From the NCBI GenBank assembly GCA_963772675.1, contig CAVYYF010000005.1, positions 310,001 through 374,000 on the forward strand: a stretch of 64,000 bases of DNA, read 5' to 3'. Positions 26,235-37,288 of the stretch are shown here, piece after piece. The notes below the pieces were generated by a model. The model was not told where the DNA came from, made no database searches, and worked only from the letters and a program-made list of their open reading frames with translations. The translations under genes and the position numbers were made by a program. This DNA comes from JAKAGZ01 sp963772675. GTDB lineage: Bacteria; Bacteroidota; Ignavibacteria; Ignavibacteriales; Ignavibacteriaceae. Position 1 is the stretch's first letter. The number at the start of each line of letters is the position of its first letter.

Positions 26235-29200
26235 ATGAGTTTATCATCATTAAGTATAAGAAGACCAGTGCTCGCAATAGTGATGTCAATCGCTATTGTG
26301 CTGTTCGGTATTATAGGCTATACATATCTTGGTATCAGGGAATATCCTGCCGTTGATCCGCCGATCATTACAGTTAGTACTACTTACACCGGTGCCAACG
26401 CCGATGTAATCGAATCGCAGATAACTGAGCCGCTTGAGGAATCAATTAATGGTATCGCGGGCATACGCTCACTTACATCGGTAAGCCGCGACGGAAGAAG
26501 TACTATAACAGTTGAGTTTGATATCAACGTTAATCTTGAAACGGCGGCAAACGATGTGCGCGATAAAGTTTCCCGCGCTATCAGCCAGTTGCCCCCGGAT
26601 ATTGAAAACCCGATCGTTTCAAAAGCAGACGCGAATTCTTTCCCGATAGTTTTTATGAACCTTCAGAGCGATACGAAAAACCTGATGGAGCTTTCGGAAA
26701 TCGCCAACAATGTTTTTAAGGAAAGATTCCAGACAATTCCCGGCGTTAGTTCAGTGCAGATATGGGGAGATAAAAAATATTCAATGCGGCTCTGGCTCGA
26801 CCCGGCAAAACTTGCGGCTTATCACCTGAGTCCGGTTGATGTTAAAAACGCACTTGCGCGCGAGAATATTGAACTCCCTTCCGGTATTATTGAAGGGAAA
26901 TAACACAGAGCTTTCCATCAGGACAATTGGAAGGCTATCAACAGTTAAGGAGTTTAATAATCTTATTATTAATCCGAAGCCAACGGCAGTATGGTGAGGA
27001 TGAAAGATATAGGGCATGCAGAACTTGGTCCTGAAAATACGAGAACAATTCTGAAGCGTGACGGTATAGCCATGGTGGGTGTTGTGCTTATTGCGCAGCC
27101 GGGCGCAAACAACATTGCGATAACCGATGAATTTTATAAAAGACTCGACCAGATTAAAAAAATCAATGCCTTCCGATCTTAAAGTTGGGATTGGTTTTGA
27201 CGTTACAAAATATATTAAAGATTCTATAACAGAAGTTGAACAGACGATCTTTCTCGCGTTCTCACTTGTCGTACTGATTATCTTCCTGTTTTTAAGGGAC
27301 TGGCGAACAACTGTTATTCCGATAATCGCGATACCTATTTCTCTGATCGGTGCGTTTTTTATAATGTATATTGCTGATTTCTCAATAAACGTGCTGACCC
27401 TGCTTGGAATTGTGCTGGCGATAGGAATAGTTGTGGATGACGCTATAGTTGTGCTTGAAAATATTTATGCGAAGATTGAAGACGGGAATGAATCCGTGTT
27501 GACGCGGCCACAAGAGGTTCCGCGGAAATTTTCTTTGCTATTCTTTCAACAACTATTGCGCTGGCTTCAGTATTCCTGCCTATCATATTTTTACAGGGAT
27601 TGACAGGAAGGCTTTTTCGTGAATTCGGAATTGTGATTGCCGGGTCTGTAATTATTTCGGCATTTGTTGCTTTAACACTAACGCCTATGCTTGGCGGAAA
27701 AATTCTGAAAGCGCGCGATAAAGAAACACACAGCTGGTTCTATCTGAAGACAGAGCCGTTCTTCGTAGGAATGAATGAATGGTACAGGTCAACCCTGAAT
27801 ACTTTTATGACCAGGCGATGGATTGCTTTTTTAATTATGGGGCTTTCTGTTGTAATGATTTATGTGCTCTTTATCATCGACTCCGGCAGAACTCGCGCCT
27901 CTTGAAGACAGGAGCAGTCTGATTATTTCCACAACCGCTCCCGAAGGTACCACGTTTGATTATATGGATAAGTTTATGGATAAACTTATCAGCCTGATCA
28001 AAAAAGATGTTCCTGAAAATGACGGAATTATTTCTGTTACCTCGCCGGGATTCGGCGCATCGGGCTCAACAAATTCCGGGATTTATTTATCTGATGCTAA
28101 CCAGCCGGATCAAAGACGAAGGACCCAGGGACAGATTGCGGGCGCTCTCACAGGCGAAGTAAACGGCTTAACCGAGGCACGTACCTATGTAGTTCAGCAG
28201 CAGACAATCGGCCAGAGAGGTTTCGGTCTGCCTGTTCAGTATGTTCTGCAGGCTCCTAATTTTGAAAAGCTGAGGGAATTTCTTCCTAAGTTTGTGGAAG
28301 CTGCTCAGAAAGATCCTACGTTTGCATTCGTGGATGTAAATCTGAAATTCAATAAACCCGAACTCCGTGTAACAATTGACAGGAAAGGGCCGAACGCTCG
28401 GAATTTCGGTTGCGGATATTACGCAGACGATTCAGGCTGCGTTCAGCGGACAGAGATTCGGATTTTTTATCAGGAACGGAAAACAATACCAGGTTATCGG
28501 TCAGGTTGACAGGGCCGACAGGGATGCCCCAATTGATCTGCGTTCGCTTTCTATAAAGAATAACAAAGGCGAAATGATTCAGCTTGATAACGTTGTGCAC
28601 ATGGTTGAAGAAAGCACTCCCCCGCAGCTATACAGGTTCAACCGGTATGTATCGGCCACTGTAAGCGCCGCTCTTATGCCCGGTAAAACTATCGGCGACG
28701 GTATTAAGGCGATGGACGTTATAAAATCAAAAGTACTTGATGCCACTTTCTCAACAGCACTGGACGGTGCTTCAAAAGATTATGCGGAAAGTTCATCGAG
28801 TCTTCTCTTCGCATTTTTGCTGGCAATCGTACTTAATTTACCTTGTGCTGGCGGCACAGTTTGAGAGTTTCAGGGATCCGTTTATTATTTTGTTTACCGT
28901 TCCTCTCGCAATTGCAGGCGCCCTGGTATCGATCTGGTATTTTAACCAGACGCTGAATATATTCAGTGAGATCGGAATAATAATGCTTAATTGGCCTGGT
29001 TACTAAGAACGGAATTTTGATTGTTGAATTTGCAAATCAAAGAAAAGCAGCAGGGACTTTCAAAAGTGATGCAATAGTAGATGCCGCCGCCGCCCGTCTG
29101 CGACCGATTTTAATGACTAGCTTATCAACCGTTCTTGGTATTTTACCGATTGCTCTCGCCCTCGGCGCAGGTTCGGAAAGCAGTAACTTCAATGGGTATC

Positions 29201-29323
29201 GCGGTAATCGGCGGACTTATATTTCTCAACGTACTAACGTTGTTCGTAATTCCAGCAATTTACTCATATTTCTCACGAGCTACAGCGACAGTATCCAATG
29301 TTACAGAAGATTTAAATTCGTAA
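26235..29323 (+). CDS. RND multidrug-type efflux transporter, multiple frameshifts
   Basis: About 1025 residues across some ten overlapping frame pieces. The order is that of AcrB/MexF-type HAE1 pumps: start SIRRPVLAIVMSIAIVLFG, porter domain YPAVDPPIITVSTTYTGAN, TM block with GIVLAIGIVVDDAIVVLENI (the proton-relay Asp pair), second half with FSEIGIIM and LIVEFANQRK, and end GIAVIGGLIFLNVLTLFVIP (in pieces). Breaks near 26892, 26980, 27162, 27490, 27880, 28388, 28838, 28993 and 29185, mostly +1 A. No internal stop occurs apart from the frame changes. Substrates unknown. Confidence 0.87.
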
Positions 29324-29351
29324 TTTTGAAAAACAAAAATTTTGAAATGAT

Positions 29352-30678
29352 ATGAAAATGCTAATCAAAAAATATTTATGCTTGCCATCACTTATATTTT
29401 TATTTTCATGGAAGTGCAAGCGCGCAGGAAGTTTTATCCCCTCAGGGTGCTGTAACGATTGGTTTAAAAAATAACTACTCAATTAATATTGCTAAAAATT
29501 CCAGGGACATAACGGAAAACAATGCTTCTCTTGGCAACGCTGGCGTTCTTCCTACGCTTGATGCAACGGGCTCTGCATCGCGTTCTGTTAACAATACAAC
29601 CCAGGAATATTCGAATGGTACTTCTGTCGACGTAAGCGGTGCGGTTTCAAAAAATTATGCTGCCGGTATAAATCTTAATTGGACAATCTTTGACGGCCTG
29701 AAAATGTTTGCTTCTCTTGAACAATTGAAAGAGCTTCATCAGGTTGGTGAGTCAAATTATAAACTAACCGTAGAACAAAATATTAACGATATACTTTCCA
29801 CTTATTATGATATTGTAAGACAGAAGCAAGTGCTGGAGGCGACCCAAAGAAGTGTCACTATTTCGAAAGAAAGATTGAGAATTACTCAATCGCAAAAAGA
29901 TGTTGGTACCGCTTCAAAATTTGATGTACTGAGAGCGCAGGTAGATATGAATGGCGATAAGTCGTCACTGATGAATCAGGAATTAACTTTACAGCAGGCT
30001 AAAACAAGATTGAATCAGTTGCTCGGGCGTGATGTAAAAACCAAATTTGATGTTATAGATACTATTGATGTAAAAACAGGCCTTTCATATAATGATCTTT
30101 TTTCGACTACTATGCAGAAGAATAATCAATTGTTGCTGGCAGAACAGAATAAAAATGTTGCTCAGGCACAACTACGGTTGGAAAGAGGAGACTTGTTCCC
30201 GGTAATATCTCTTAACCTTGGTTATAATTATTCCCGGTCTGAATCAGGTGCGGGATTTTTTAAATCAAGTAACACCACCGGGATTACATATGGAGTATCT
30301 GCTTCTTTCAACCTCTTTGATGGTTTAAATACCAGGAGAAGGATTGAGAATGCAGAAGTTTCCATTGAAAGCAGTGAGCTTGCACTAAAGCAGGTTGAAG
30401 ATCAGGTTAAAGCTCTCTTTGAAAATACTTATTTGAAATATCAAAACAGCTTACAACTGGTTAAGCTTGAATCAGAAAATTACAAAGCTGCTGAAGAGAA
30501 TGCCAATATCGCGCTGGAAAAATTAAAAGTTGGCAGCATTACCCCGGTAGATTTCCGCCAGGTACAACTTGATCTTATGAATGCAAAGAGCAGGTTGCTT
30601 TCGGCAGAATATGATGCAAAAACCTCGGAAACTAATCTTTTACAAATCAGCGGGCAGCTTGTTAAGAGCTCGGAATAG
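29352..30678 (+). CDS. TolC-family outer-membrane efflux protein (N-terminal frameshift)
   Basis: About 440 residues. The start MKMLIKKYLCLPSLIFLF is a signal peptide; after a frame change near 29400 the sequence gives SASAQEVLSPQGAVTIGL and runs clean to 30678. Two repeats of the outer-membrane efflux domain are visible, with long amphipathic helices (LRAQVDMNGDKSSLMNQEL; TPVDFRQVQLDLMNAKSRL). Third gene of the RND operon, the exit duct for the pump. Confidence 0.87.
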
Positions 30679-30816
30679 GTAACCTACTTTTTACTTCCCT
30701 TTTCTTAAGAGGAAATGACAGGATTTGTCTATAAATTGATTCAAACCTCCATTTCTCTAAGGATTATTACTCCAAAAAGTGCTAAATTAAAACTTTATTT
30801 TTAACAAGTAATAACT

Positions 30817-32073
30817 ATGCAAATCTGCATATTTGAAGATAAAAACTACATAAATCTTGAGCCCCTGATATATTCACGCCCGGTTTATCAACTGGTTTGC
30901 GGGATTTTAACCTTGAGAGAAAAAATATTGCGAAGTTTTCCCGGCAAGAAATATTCTCTTCACTGCAGAGCTTATCTTCATGATGTATTGCAGCGGGAGT
31001 TTCCCCAAATTCCTGTTAATAAGCTTACTGATAATGAATGTCTGTTCATTAATGGTAGAATCCTTTCGGATAAAAACCTTGCTAAGCTATTTTTAACCAA
31101 GGAAGACAGGTTATTTGTCTCCGGTGGTACAATTGCAGCAGCAAAACTTTCCGGGGATCAATTAAAAGCATTTAGTGAAAACTTTCCTGATGTTCTAAGT
31201 CTGGAAGATTTTTACGGGCTGCCGGTTCAGGAGGTTGATATTGAATTTGTCAATTATATCTGGGATCTCATAAATAATAATGGGCTGGAATTAAAAAGAG
31301 ATTTTGATTACTTATCGGGGAAAGGAAGGGCGGTTAAAAAAGGTCCCAGGAGAAAAATTCACGAGGGCGTTCATTTTATAAATAATAAGCAGATATTTAT
31401 TGGCGACGGAGTGGAAATAAAACCTGGCTGCGTTATAGATGCTTCTGGAGGCCCGGTGTATATTGATAAAGAAGCTTATCTTTATCCAAATGTTGTAATT
31501 ATGGGGCCCGCGTACATTGGTGCGAAAACAAAAATCAAAAGCGGTGCTACTATTTATGGAAATGTGAGTATTGGAAAAGTTTGTAAAGTTGGCGGTGAAG
31601 TCGAGGGTATGATAATGATGTCGTATAGCAACAAACAACACGCCGGATATATCGGTCACGCTTTTCTCGGAAGCTGGGTTAATTTAGGCGCTGATACTAA
31701 CAATAGTGATCTAAAAAATAATTACAGCACAATAAAAGTTGCAGTAAACGGAAAAGAAATTAATAGCGGTATGCAGTTTCTCGGGTTAATTATGGGCGAT
31801 CATTCAAAAACTGCTATCAACACCATGTTTAACACGGGAACAGTAGTTGGATTTTCCTCTAATGTTTTTGGCGCGGGTTTTCCATCAAAAGAAATCCCCT
31901 CCTTTAGCTGGGGAGGAAGTGAAGGAATGATGAATTATAATGTTGAAAAAAGTATAGATACGGCCGAGAAGGTTTTGGGAAGAAGAAATGTACAAATGTC
32001 AGAAGCGGATAAAAAATTATTTATGGACATTTATGAAATGACCGAAGATGCCAGAATGAGAAAAGGATATTAA
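30817..32073 (+). CDS. GlmU-like putative sugar nucleotidyltransferase with left-handed beta-helix
   Basis: 418 residues. The N-terminus (MQICIFEDKNYINLEPLIYS, then RPVYQLVCGILTLREKI) is typical of the putative sugar nucleotidyl transferase family of Bacteroidota and relatives. The C-terminal half (about 190-390) has hexapeptide-repeat character (VEIKPGCVIDA, AYIGAKTKIKSGATIYG) like the acetyltransferase part of GlmU. Likely makes a nucleotide sugar for wall or surface polymers. The start is preceded by AAGTAATAACT rather than a strong ribosome site. Confidence 0.8.
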   Translation: MQICIFEDKNYINLEPLIYSRPVYQLVCGILTLREKILRSFPGKKYSLHCRAYLHDVLQREFPQIPVNKLTDNECLFINGRILSDKNLAKLFLTKEDRLFVSGGTIAAAKLSGDQLKAFSENFPDVLSLEDFYGLPVQEVDIEFVNYIWDLINNNGLELKRDFDYLSGKGRAVKKGPRRKIHEGVHFINNKQIFIGDGVEIKPGCVIDASGGPVYIDKEAYLYPNVVIMGPAYIGAKTKIKSGATIYGNVSIGKVCKVGGEVEGMIMMSYSNKQHAGYIGHAFLGSWVNLGADTNNSDLKNNYSTIKVAVNGKEINSGMQFLGLIMGDHSKTAINTMFNTGTVVGFSSNVFGAGFPSKEIPSFSWGGSEGMMNYNVEKSIDTAEKVLGRRNVQMSEADKKLFMDIYEMTEDARMRKGY

Positions 32074-32075
32074 TT

Positions 32076-33446
32076 GTGGAAACAATACAATTTGAAGAAC
32101 ATAAAGTTAAGGATCTTTACGAAGGCGTTAGAGGACGTGCGGTAAGCATACTCAACAAAGTTGAAAGGACAGACGCTTACCTGGAAAAGCTTCTTGATAA
32201 TGAATTAAAAAATTCAGAGCTAAGTGGAGCTGATAAAGCTTTATTATATGAAATAGTTCACGGAGTTGTGCGTTGGGGCGGGCGACTTGACTGGGTCTTG
32301 AACGGTTTTTATAAAGGGCAGTTTTCTAAAGCAATACCGAATTTGAAAAATGGTCTTCGCGTTGCGCTTTACCAGATTTTATTTCTTGACCGTGTCCCCG
32401 ATTATGCAGCAGTTAATGAAGCTGTAGAATTTGTAAAAAAATTGCAGGGACAAAAACCTGCCGACCTGACTAATGCAATTTTAAGAAATATAATTCGCAG
32501 CAAAAATTCTATAAGGTATCCTGACCCTGAATCTGATCTTCCCGGTTATATAACGGCATATTATTCTCATCCACTATGGATGGTGAAAAGATATCTGAAA
32601 AGATTTGGGAGAGAGCAGACAGAAAAGCTATTAGCAACAAATAATGAAAAACCATACCTGACATTAAAGATCAATGCATTGAAAACAAATCCGGATGAAT
32701 TTAAGGAGCTACTCAATTCGGTTAATCTGAAATTTAACAAGGGAAAATATCTTCCTGAATTTTTCCAGCTTCAAAATCTTACTAATATTACAGCCTGGGA
32801 ATATTTTGCAAAAGGTTATTTTAATATTCAGGATGAAAGTGCAGGCCTGGCTTGCCGGTTGCTCGATACTGCGCCGGGAATGAGGGTTCTCGATCTTTGC
32901 GCTGCACCGGGTGGTAAAACAGCTTATCTTGCAGGTTTAATGCAGGATAAAGGTGAAATAGTTGCTATTGATAGATTCGAGAGCCGGCTAAAGATTTTTA
33001 ATAAGAATATCGAAAGACTTGGTTTCAAAAGTATAAAAGTTGTTGAAACTGATGCCCTGGAATATGAAGGGGAACTATTTGATAGAGTGCTGGCAGATGT
33101 TCCTTGTTCCGGAACGGGAACTCTATCAAAAAAGCCGGATATAAAATGGAAACGCGACCTGCTTGATATAAGAAATATGACCGAAATTCAGTATAAGCTT
33201 TTATGTAAGGCATCAACTTTAGTTAAGAAGGACGGCGTACTGGTTTATAGCACTTGTTCAATAGAGCCTGAAGAAAATTGTGAAATAGTAAAAAAGTTTT
33301 TGAAAGAGCATCCTAATTATGTTCTTAAAAGGGCCGATGAAAAATTTGCGCAAGAAATAGTTGATGAGGATGGATGTATACAAACACTGCCGCAAGTCCA
33401 TCAGATGGATGGAGCATTTGCTGCGAAGCTTGTAAGGATTGAATAA
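32076..33446 (+). CDS. rsmB: 16S rRNA (cytosine-967-C5)-methyltransferase RsmB
   Basis: 456 residues from a GTG start 2 bases after the previous stop. The N-terminal NusB-like RNA-binding domain (about 15-150) has LLYEIVHGVVRWGGRLDWVL. The methyltransferase domain has the SAM motif VLDLCAAPGGKTAYLAG near residue 270, and the two catalytic cysteines in DVPCSGTGTLSKKPD and YSTCSIEPEENCE. Methylates C967 of 16S rRNA. Confidence 0.93.
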   Translation: METIQFEEHKVKDLYEGVRGRAVSILNKVERTDAYLEKLLDNELKNSELSGADKALLYEIVHGVVRWGGRLDWVLNGFYKGQFSKAIPNLKNGLRVALYQILFLDRVPDYAAVNEAVEFVKKLQGQKPADLTNAILRNIIRSKNSIRYPDPESDLPGYITAYYSHPLWMVKRYLKRFGREQTEKLLATNNEKPYLTLKINALKTNPDEFKELLNSVNLKFNKGKYLPEFFQLQNLTNITAWEYFAKGYFNIQDESAGLACRLLDTAPGMRVLDLCAAPGGKTAYLAGLMQDKGEIVAIDRFESRLKIFNKNIERLGFKSIKVVETDALEYEGELFDRVLADVPCSGTGTLSKKPDIKWKRDLLDIRNMTEIQYKLLCKASTLVKKDGVLVYSTCSIEPEENCEIVKKFLKEHPNYVLKRADEKFAQEIVDEDGCIQTLPQVHQMDGAFAAKLVRIE

Positions 33447-33485
33447 CTTTAGTAATTAAAATATTTTTTTGGGATTTAGTTTATT

Positions 33486-34367
33486 ATGCTGGATCAGTTT
33501 TCAGAAGAGCTTAAAAAAGCGCGTGAAAAGAGCGGGGTTACATTACAGCAGATAGCCCAGAAATCACGCATAGATCTTAAATTCATCGAAGCAATAGACC
33601 GGGGTGATTTCGGTTTCCTACCTGAACTTTATGTTAAAGCGTTTATTAAGCAATATGCCAGGAATGTCGGACTCGATGAACAGGAAACACTAAATAAATA
33701 TGACGCAGCAAAAAGGGGAAGAACCATTGATGAAGAGGAAGTTGAAGAGATAAAGGATTCACAAAAACACAAACCTGCTTCTACTGAACAAAGATTGAGA
33801 TCCATTTCAACAGCGCCGGTAAAATCTTTCGAGGAGAACTTTCAAAAAAAGGAAGAAACAGAGCCTGATAATTTTTTTGAAAGGTTAAAAAATAACAGGC
33901 TATTGCTTGGCGGAGTAATCTCCGGAATAGCAATTATATTGTTTCTGATTATTTATTTCCTGTTCTTGAAAACGAGCTCAAATATTGTAGTTGCTGAAAA
34001 ACCTTATGACCAGATTATGAAAGAGAATCAGCAAAGGTACCTCGAGGAAAGTAACCTACCTGTTGCAAAAAAACCGACTCCTGTTGATAGCCTAACATTG
34101 AAGGTAACTGCCATAGATTCTGCCTGGTTCCAAATTCGGGTGGATAACAGCCAGATTCTGGAATTTGTACTTTACCCTAATGCCAGCAAAACTATTAAAG
34201 CCGCTACTGGTTTCAAAGTGACAATTGGTAATGCAGGCGACACGCGTTTAAAGCTGAATGACAAAAGTCTCAACCTCTCCGGGAAAAAGAAAGAAGTTAA
34301 ATATGTCTCTATAGATAAGAACGGATTAAAATATCTGGAACCTCCTAAAAACCCCGATCAGGAATAG
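33486..34367 (+). CDS. RodZ-like helix-turn-helix membrane protein
   Basis: 293 residues. N-terminal HTH_25 domain (about 5-70) with LKKAREKSGVTLQQIAQKS and ELYVKAFIKQYARNVGLD. One membrane helix at about 141-162 (LLLGGVISGIAIILFLIIYF). C-terminal DUF4115-type beta domain at about 195-285. RodZ links MreB filaments to the membrane and shapes the cell. Immediately followed by ligA. Confidence 0.85.
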   Translation: MLDQFSEELKKAREKSGVTLQQIAQKSRIDLKFIEAIDRGDFGFLPELYVKAFIKQYARNVGLDEQETLNKYDAAKRGRTIDEEEVEEIKDSQKHKPASTEQRLRSISTAPVKSFEENFQKKEETEPDNFFERLKNNRLLLGGVISGIAIILFLIIYFLFLKTSSNIVVAEKPYDQIMKENQQRYLEESNLPVAKKPTPVDSLTLKVTAIDSAWFQIRVDNSQILEFVLYPNASKTIKAATGFKVTIGNAGDTRLKLNDKSLNLSGKKKEVKYVSIDKNGLKYLEPPKNPDQE

Positions 34368-36395
34368 ATGGCCCAAAATATTGAAAAAAGAATAGAAGAA
34401 CTCAAAGATTTAATCAGGGAACATGACCACAAGTATTATGTTCTTGCCGAGCCATCCATTAGCGATTATGAATTTGATAAACTGATTAAAGAACTCGAAA
34501 AGCTTGAAGTTGAGAACCCTGAGCTTATTACTCCGGATTCACCGACACAACGAGTTGGTAAAGATCTTACGAAAGATTTCAAACCGGTTACTCACCAGGT
34601 CCCTATGCTCAGCCTTGCTAATACGTATAATGAAGAAGAGCTTTTTGATTTTGATAGAAGGGTCCGGGAAGCTTTACCGGAAGGTGAAAAGGTTGAGTAT
34701 ATTGTTGAAATGAAAATGGATGGTGCTTCTGTCAGCATTAATTATGTAGATGGATATATGAAAACTGCTGCAACCAGGGGCGACGGAACAGTTGGTGAAG
34801 AAATAACTACCAATATTAAAACAATCAGGTCGGTACCATTAAAGCTTAAAAAACCGGGTTCCCTTACTTATAAACTGAATAATATTGAAATTAGGGGTGA
34901 AGTCTTCATGAAAATTGAGGACTTCCTGAATTTAAACAAAGAGAGAGAAAAAACAGGCGAAAAGCTTTTTGCCAACCCAAGGAATTCTTCTGCAGGAACT
35001 TTAAAAATGCAGGATCCAAAAATCGTTGCGAAGAGGCCTTTAAATCTTTTTGTTTACACATTGCTCAGTACGCTAGAAGAATTCAATTCACAATATGAAA
35101 ATCTCCAGATATTAAAAAAGCTTGGGTTTAATGTTAATCCGGAACACAAGCTGTGTAAAAATATTCAGGAAGTTTTAAAAGAGTGCAATCAACTCGAGAA
35201 GAGAAGAAATTCACTTCCCTATGAAATAGATGGTGCGGTTATAAAAGTAAATTCTCTGAGACAGCAAAAGATTTTGGGAAGCATTGCTAAATCCCCTAGA
35301 TGGGCTGTAGCATTTAAATTTAAAGCAAAACAGGAATTCACATATATAACTAAAATTAACTGGCAGGTTGGAAGAACCGGTGCAATCACCCCTGTTGCAG
35401 AACTGAAGCCAGTATTTCTTGCAGGCTCTACAATTAGCAGAGCTACTCTTCACAACTTTGATGAGATAAAAAGAAAGGATATCCGCGAAAGTGACAAAGT
35501 TATTATCGAAAAAGGAGGAGACGTAATTCCCAAAGTTGTTTCAGTTGTACTATCAGAAAGAAAAAAGAACGTTAAAGCACCCAAGCCGCCGGAGAAATGC
35601 CCGGTTTGTAAATCCCCTCTATTTAAACCGGAAGGTGAAGTTGCATATTACTGCCAGAATGTTGAATGTCCGGCACAAATAAAAGGTAAACTTGAGCACT
35701 TTGCGTCTAGAGGCGCAATGGATATTGAAGGCCTTGGCGAAGCCTTGATTGGTCTTTTTGTTGAGAATAAGTTTCTAAAGAATTACGACGATATTTACGA
35801 CCTGAAAGATAGAAGGGAAGAACTTATAGCAATTGAAAGACTTGGTGAGAAAAGTGTTGATAATCTTTTGGAAGCTGTGGAGGAAAGTAAAAAGAAGCCT
35901 TTTGATAAAGTATTATATGCCATAGGTATCAGGTATGTTGGGGCTGGAGCAGCAAAAAAACTAGCGAAAAATTTTGGCTCAATGGATAAACTGATAGCCG
36001 CGCAAGAAGAGGAAATATCCGGGATTCATGAGATAGGTGAAAGCATAAGCAAGAGTGTACGCGAATTCTTCTTGAATAAATCAAATCTGAAGATTATAGA
36101 TCGCCTGAAAAAACACGGCCTTAGCTTCTCATTGGAAAAGAAGAAGTCAAAAAATACTATCTTTACAGGCAAAACATTTGTAATTACAGGAACGCTGTCA
36201 AATTATTCAAGGGAAGAGGCATCTGAAATTGTGACTAATATGGGAGGAAAAGTAACAACTAGTGTCAGCATCAAAACGGATTTTCTTATTTGTGGTGAAA
36301 ATGCCGGTTCCAAATTGACGAAAGCAGAAAAGCTAGGGGTTAAGGTTCTAAAAGATGAAGAATTTATGAAAATGATTAAATCCCCAAAAAAATGA
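34368..36395 (+). CDS. ligA: NAD-dependent DNA ligase LigA
   Basis: 675 residues, full length. The adenylation site Lys is in VEMKMDGASVSINY near residue 117. YYVLAEPSISDYEFDKL in the N-terminal Ia domain binds NMN. A zinc finger with CPVCKSPL...CQNVECPAQ is near 410-435, then a helix-hairpin-helix domain (about 450-580), and a BRCT domain (about 597-670) with FVITGTLSNYSREEA. Abuts the RodZ-like gene with no gap and overlaps the next gene by 4 bases. Confidence 0.97.
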   Translation: MAQNIEKRIEELKDLIREHDHKYYVLAEPSISDYEFDKLIKELEKLEVENPELITPDSPTQRVGKDLTKDFKPVTHQVPMLSLANTYNEEELFDFDRRVREALPEGEKVEYIVEMKMDGASVSINYVDGYMKTAATRGDGTVGEEITTNIKTIRSVPLKLKKPGSLTYKLNNIEIRGEVFMKIEDFLNLNKEREKTGEKLFANPRNSSAGTLKMQDPKIVAKRPLNLFVYTLLSTLEEFNSQYENLQILKKLGFNVNPEHKLCKNIQEVLKECNQLEKRRNSLPYEIDGAVIKVNSLRQQKILGSIAKSPRWAVAFKFKAKQEFTYITKINWQVGRTGAITPVAELKPVFLAGSTISRATLHNFDEIKRKDIRESDKVIIEKGGDVIPKVVSVVLSERKKNVKAPKPPEKCPVCKSPLFKPEGEVAYYCQNVECPAQIKGKLEHFASRGAMDIEGLGEALIGLFVENKFLKNYDDIYDLKDRREELIAIERLGEKSVDNLLEAVEESKKKPFDKVLYAIGIRYVGAGAAKKLAKNFGSMDKLIAAQEEEISGIHEIGESISKSVREFFLNKSNLKIIDRLKKHGLSFSLEKKKSKNTIFTGKTFVITGTLSNYSREEASEIVTNMGGKVTTSVSIKTDFLICGENAGSKLTKAEKLGVKVLKDEEFMKMIKSPKK

Positions 36396-36922
36396 TAGAA
36401 TATATAAGAGCAAAATTCGCTGGCCACATAATTAATAAAACATTAAAGGACAAAACAGCTCCTAACCGGTCTTTCACAAACCTGTTAAGAAAGTGTTCAA
36501 GTTTTTTCGTGATAATGCCGGAAACAGAAAATGATTTTCAGAAAAGCAAACAGGTGATTACTTTTTTGGAAAAACATAAAAAGGTAATTTCAATTCTCAC
36601 CTTTGATTTCAGAAGAAATGAGTTCTTACAAAGTCATTTTCGCGATATTGTTGAGTACGGGTTAGTTGATTATTCTAAATTAAATCTTCCTTCCCCCAGA
36701 TTAGTTGACAAACTGAAATCAAAAGAATTTGATGCAGTAATTGATCTTAACAGGGGGGAAAATCTCTTTTGTAGTTTTGCTGCAAATCTGGTGCAATCCA
36801 ACCTGACAATTGGCTTCACCAAGGTCGATTCGGATAAATTCTACAATATCCAGATAAATGATAGTGAAGATAATCCTGAGATTTCATATAAAAATTTCAT
36901 AAATTGCCTAGAAATGTTTTAG
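36392..36922 (+). CDS. Glycosyltransferase 9-like / DUF6913-type protein
   Basis: 176 residues with an ATGA overlap after ligA. SSFFVIMPETENDFQKS, KVISILTFDFRRNEF and KEFDAVIDLNRGENLF resemble the N-terminal Rossmann half of GT9 proteins and the Bacteroidota DUF6913 proteins that share it. Only half of a GT-B fold is present, so enzyme activity is doubtful. Confidence 0.55.
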   Translation: MIEYIRAKFAGHIINKTLKDKTAPNRSFTNLLRKCSSFFVIMPETENDFQKSKQVITFLEKHKKVISILTFDFRRNEFLQSHFRDIVEYGLVDYSKLNLPSPRLVDKLKSKEFDAVIDLNRGENLFCSFAANLVQSNLTIGFTKVDSDKFYNIQINDSEDNPEISYKNFINCLEMF

Positions 36923-36931
36923 GAAAAACAT

Positions 36932-37279
36932 ATGAATTTTGAAATAAAGAAAATTGATGATATAACGATTTTTAAATTGAACGAAACGAGGTTGGATACT
37001 AATATCTCTGGATTAGTAAAGGGGGAATTTACTCTGCTGCTTAAAGTCGAAGGAGTTTCAAAATTGGTGGTGGATTTAAGCGATGTTGAATCATGCGATA
37101 GCTCCGGTTTAAGTTCGCTTCTTGTGGCAAACAGAATTTTAAATTCAACCGGCGGAGAAATGAGAATAGCCGCTCCTTCCGATAAGGTTTATTCACTTAT
37201 AAAGATTACTCAACTAGAAAGGGTCCTGCCTGTCTGCAAAACCGTTGATGAAGCATTTGCAGAGCTAAATAAAGTTTAG
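36932..37279 (+). CDS. STAS-domain anti-sigma factor antagonist
   Basis: 115 residues, a single STAS domain. The site for phosphorylation by an anti-sigma kinase is in VESCDSSGLSSLLVANRI near residues 52-58. Partner kinase/phosphatase genes are not in the window. It lies 9 bases upstream of a sodium symporter gene. Confidence 0.88.
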   Translation: MNFEIKKIDDITIFKLNETRLDTNISGLVKGEFTLLLKVEGVSKLVVDLSDVESCDSSGLSSLLVANRILNSTGGEMRIAAPSDKVYSLIKITQLERVLPVCKTVDEAFAELNKV

Positions 37280-37288
37280 GATAGTATA

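Noticed and set aside
36203..36427. Minus-strand ORF across the end of ligA
   Set aside because: It is a shadow of the ligA and downstream coding frames with no signals of its own, like the other long antisense ORFs in the window.
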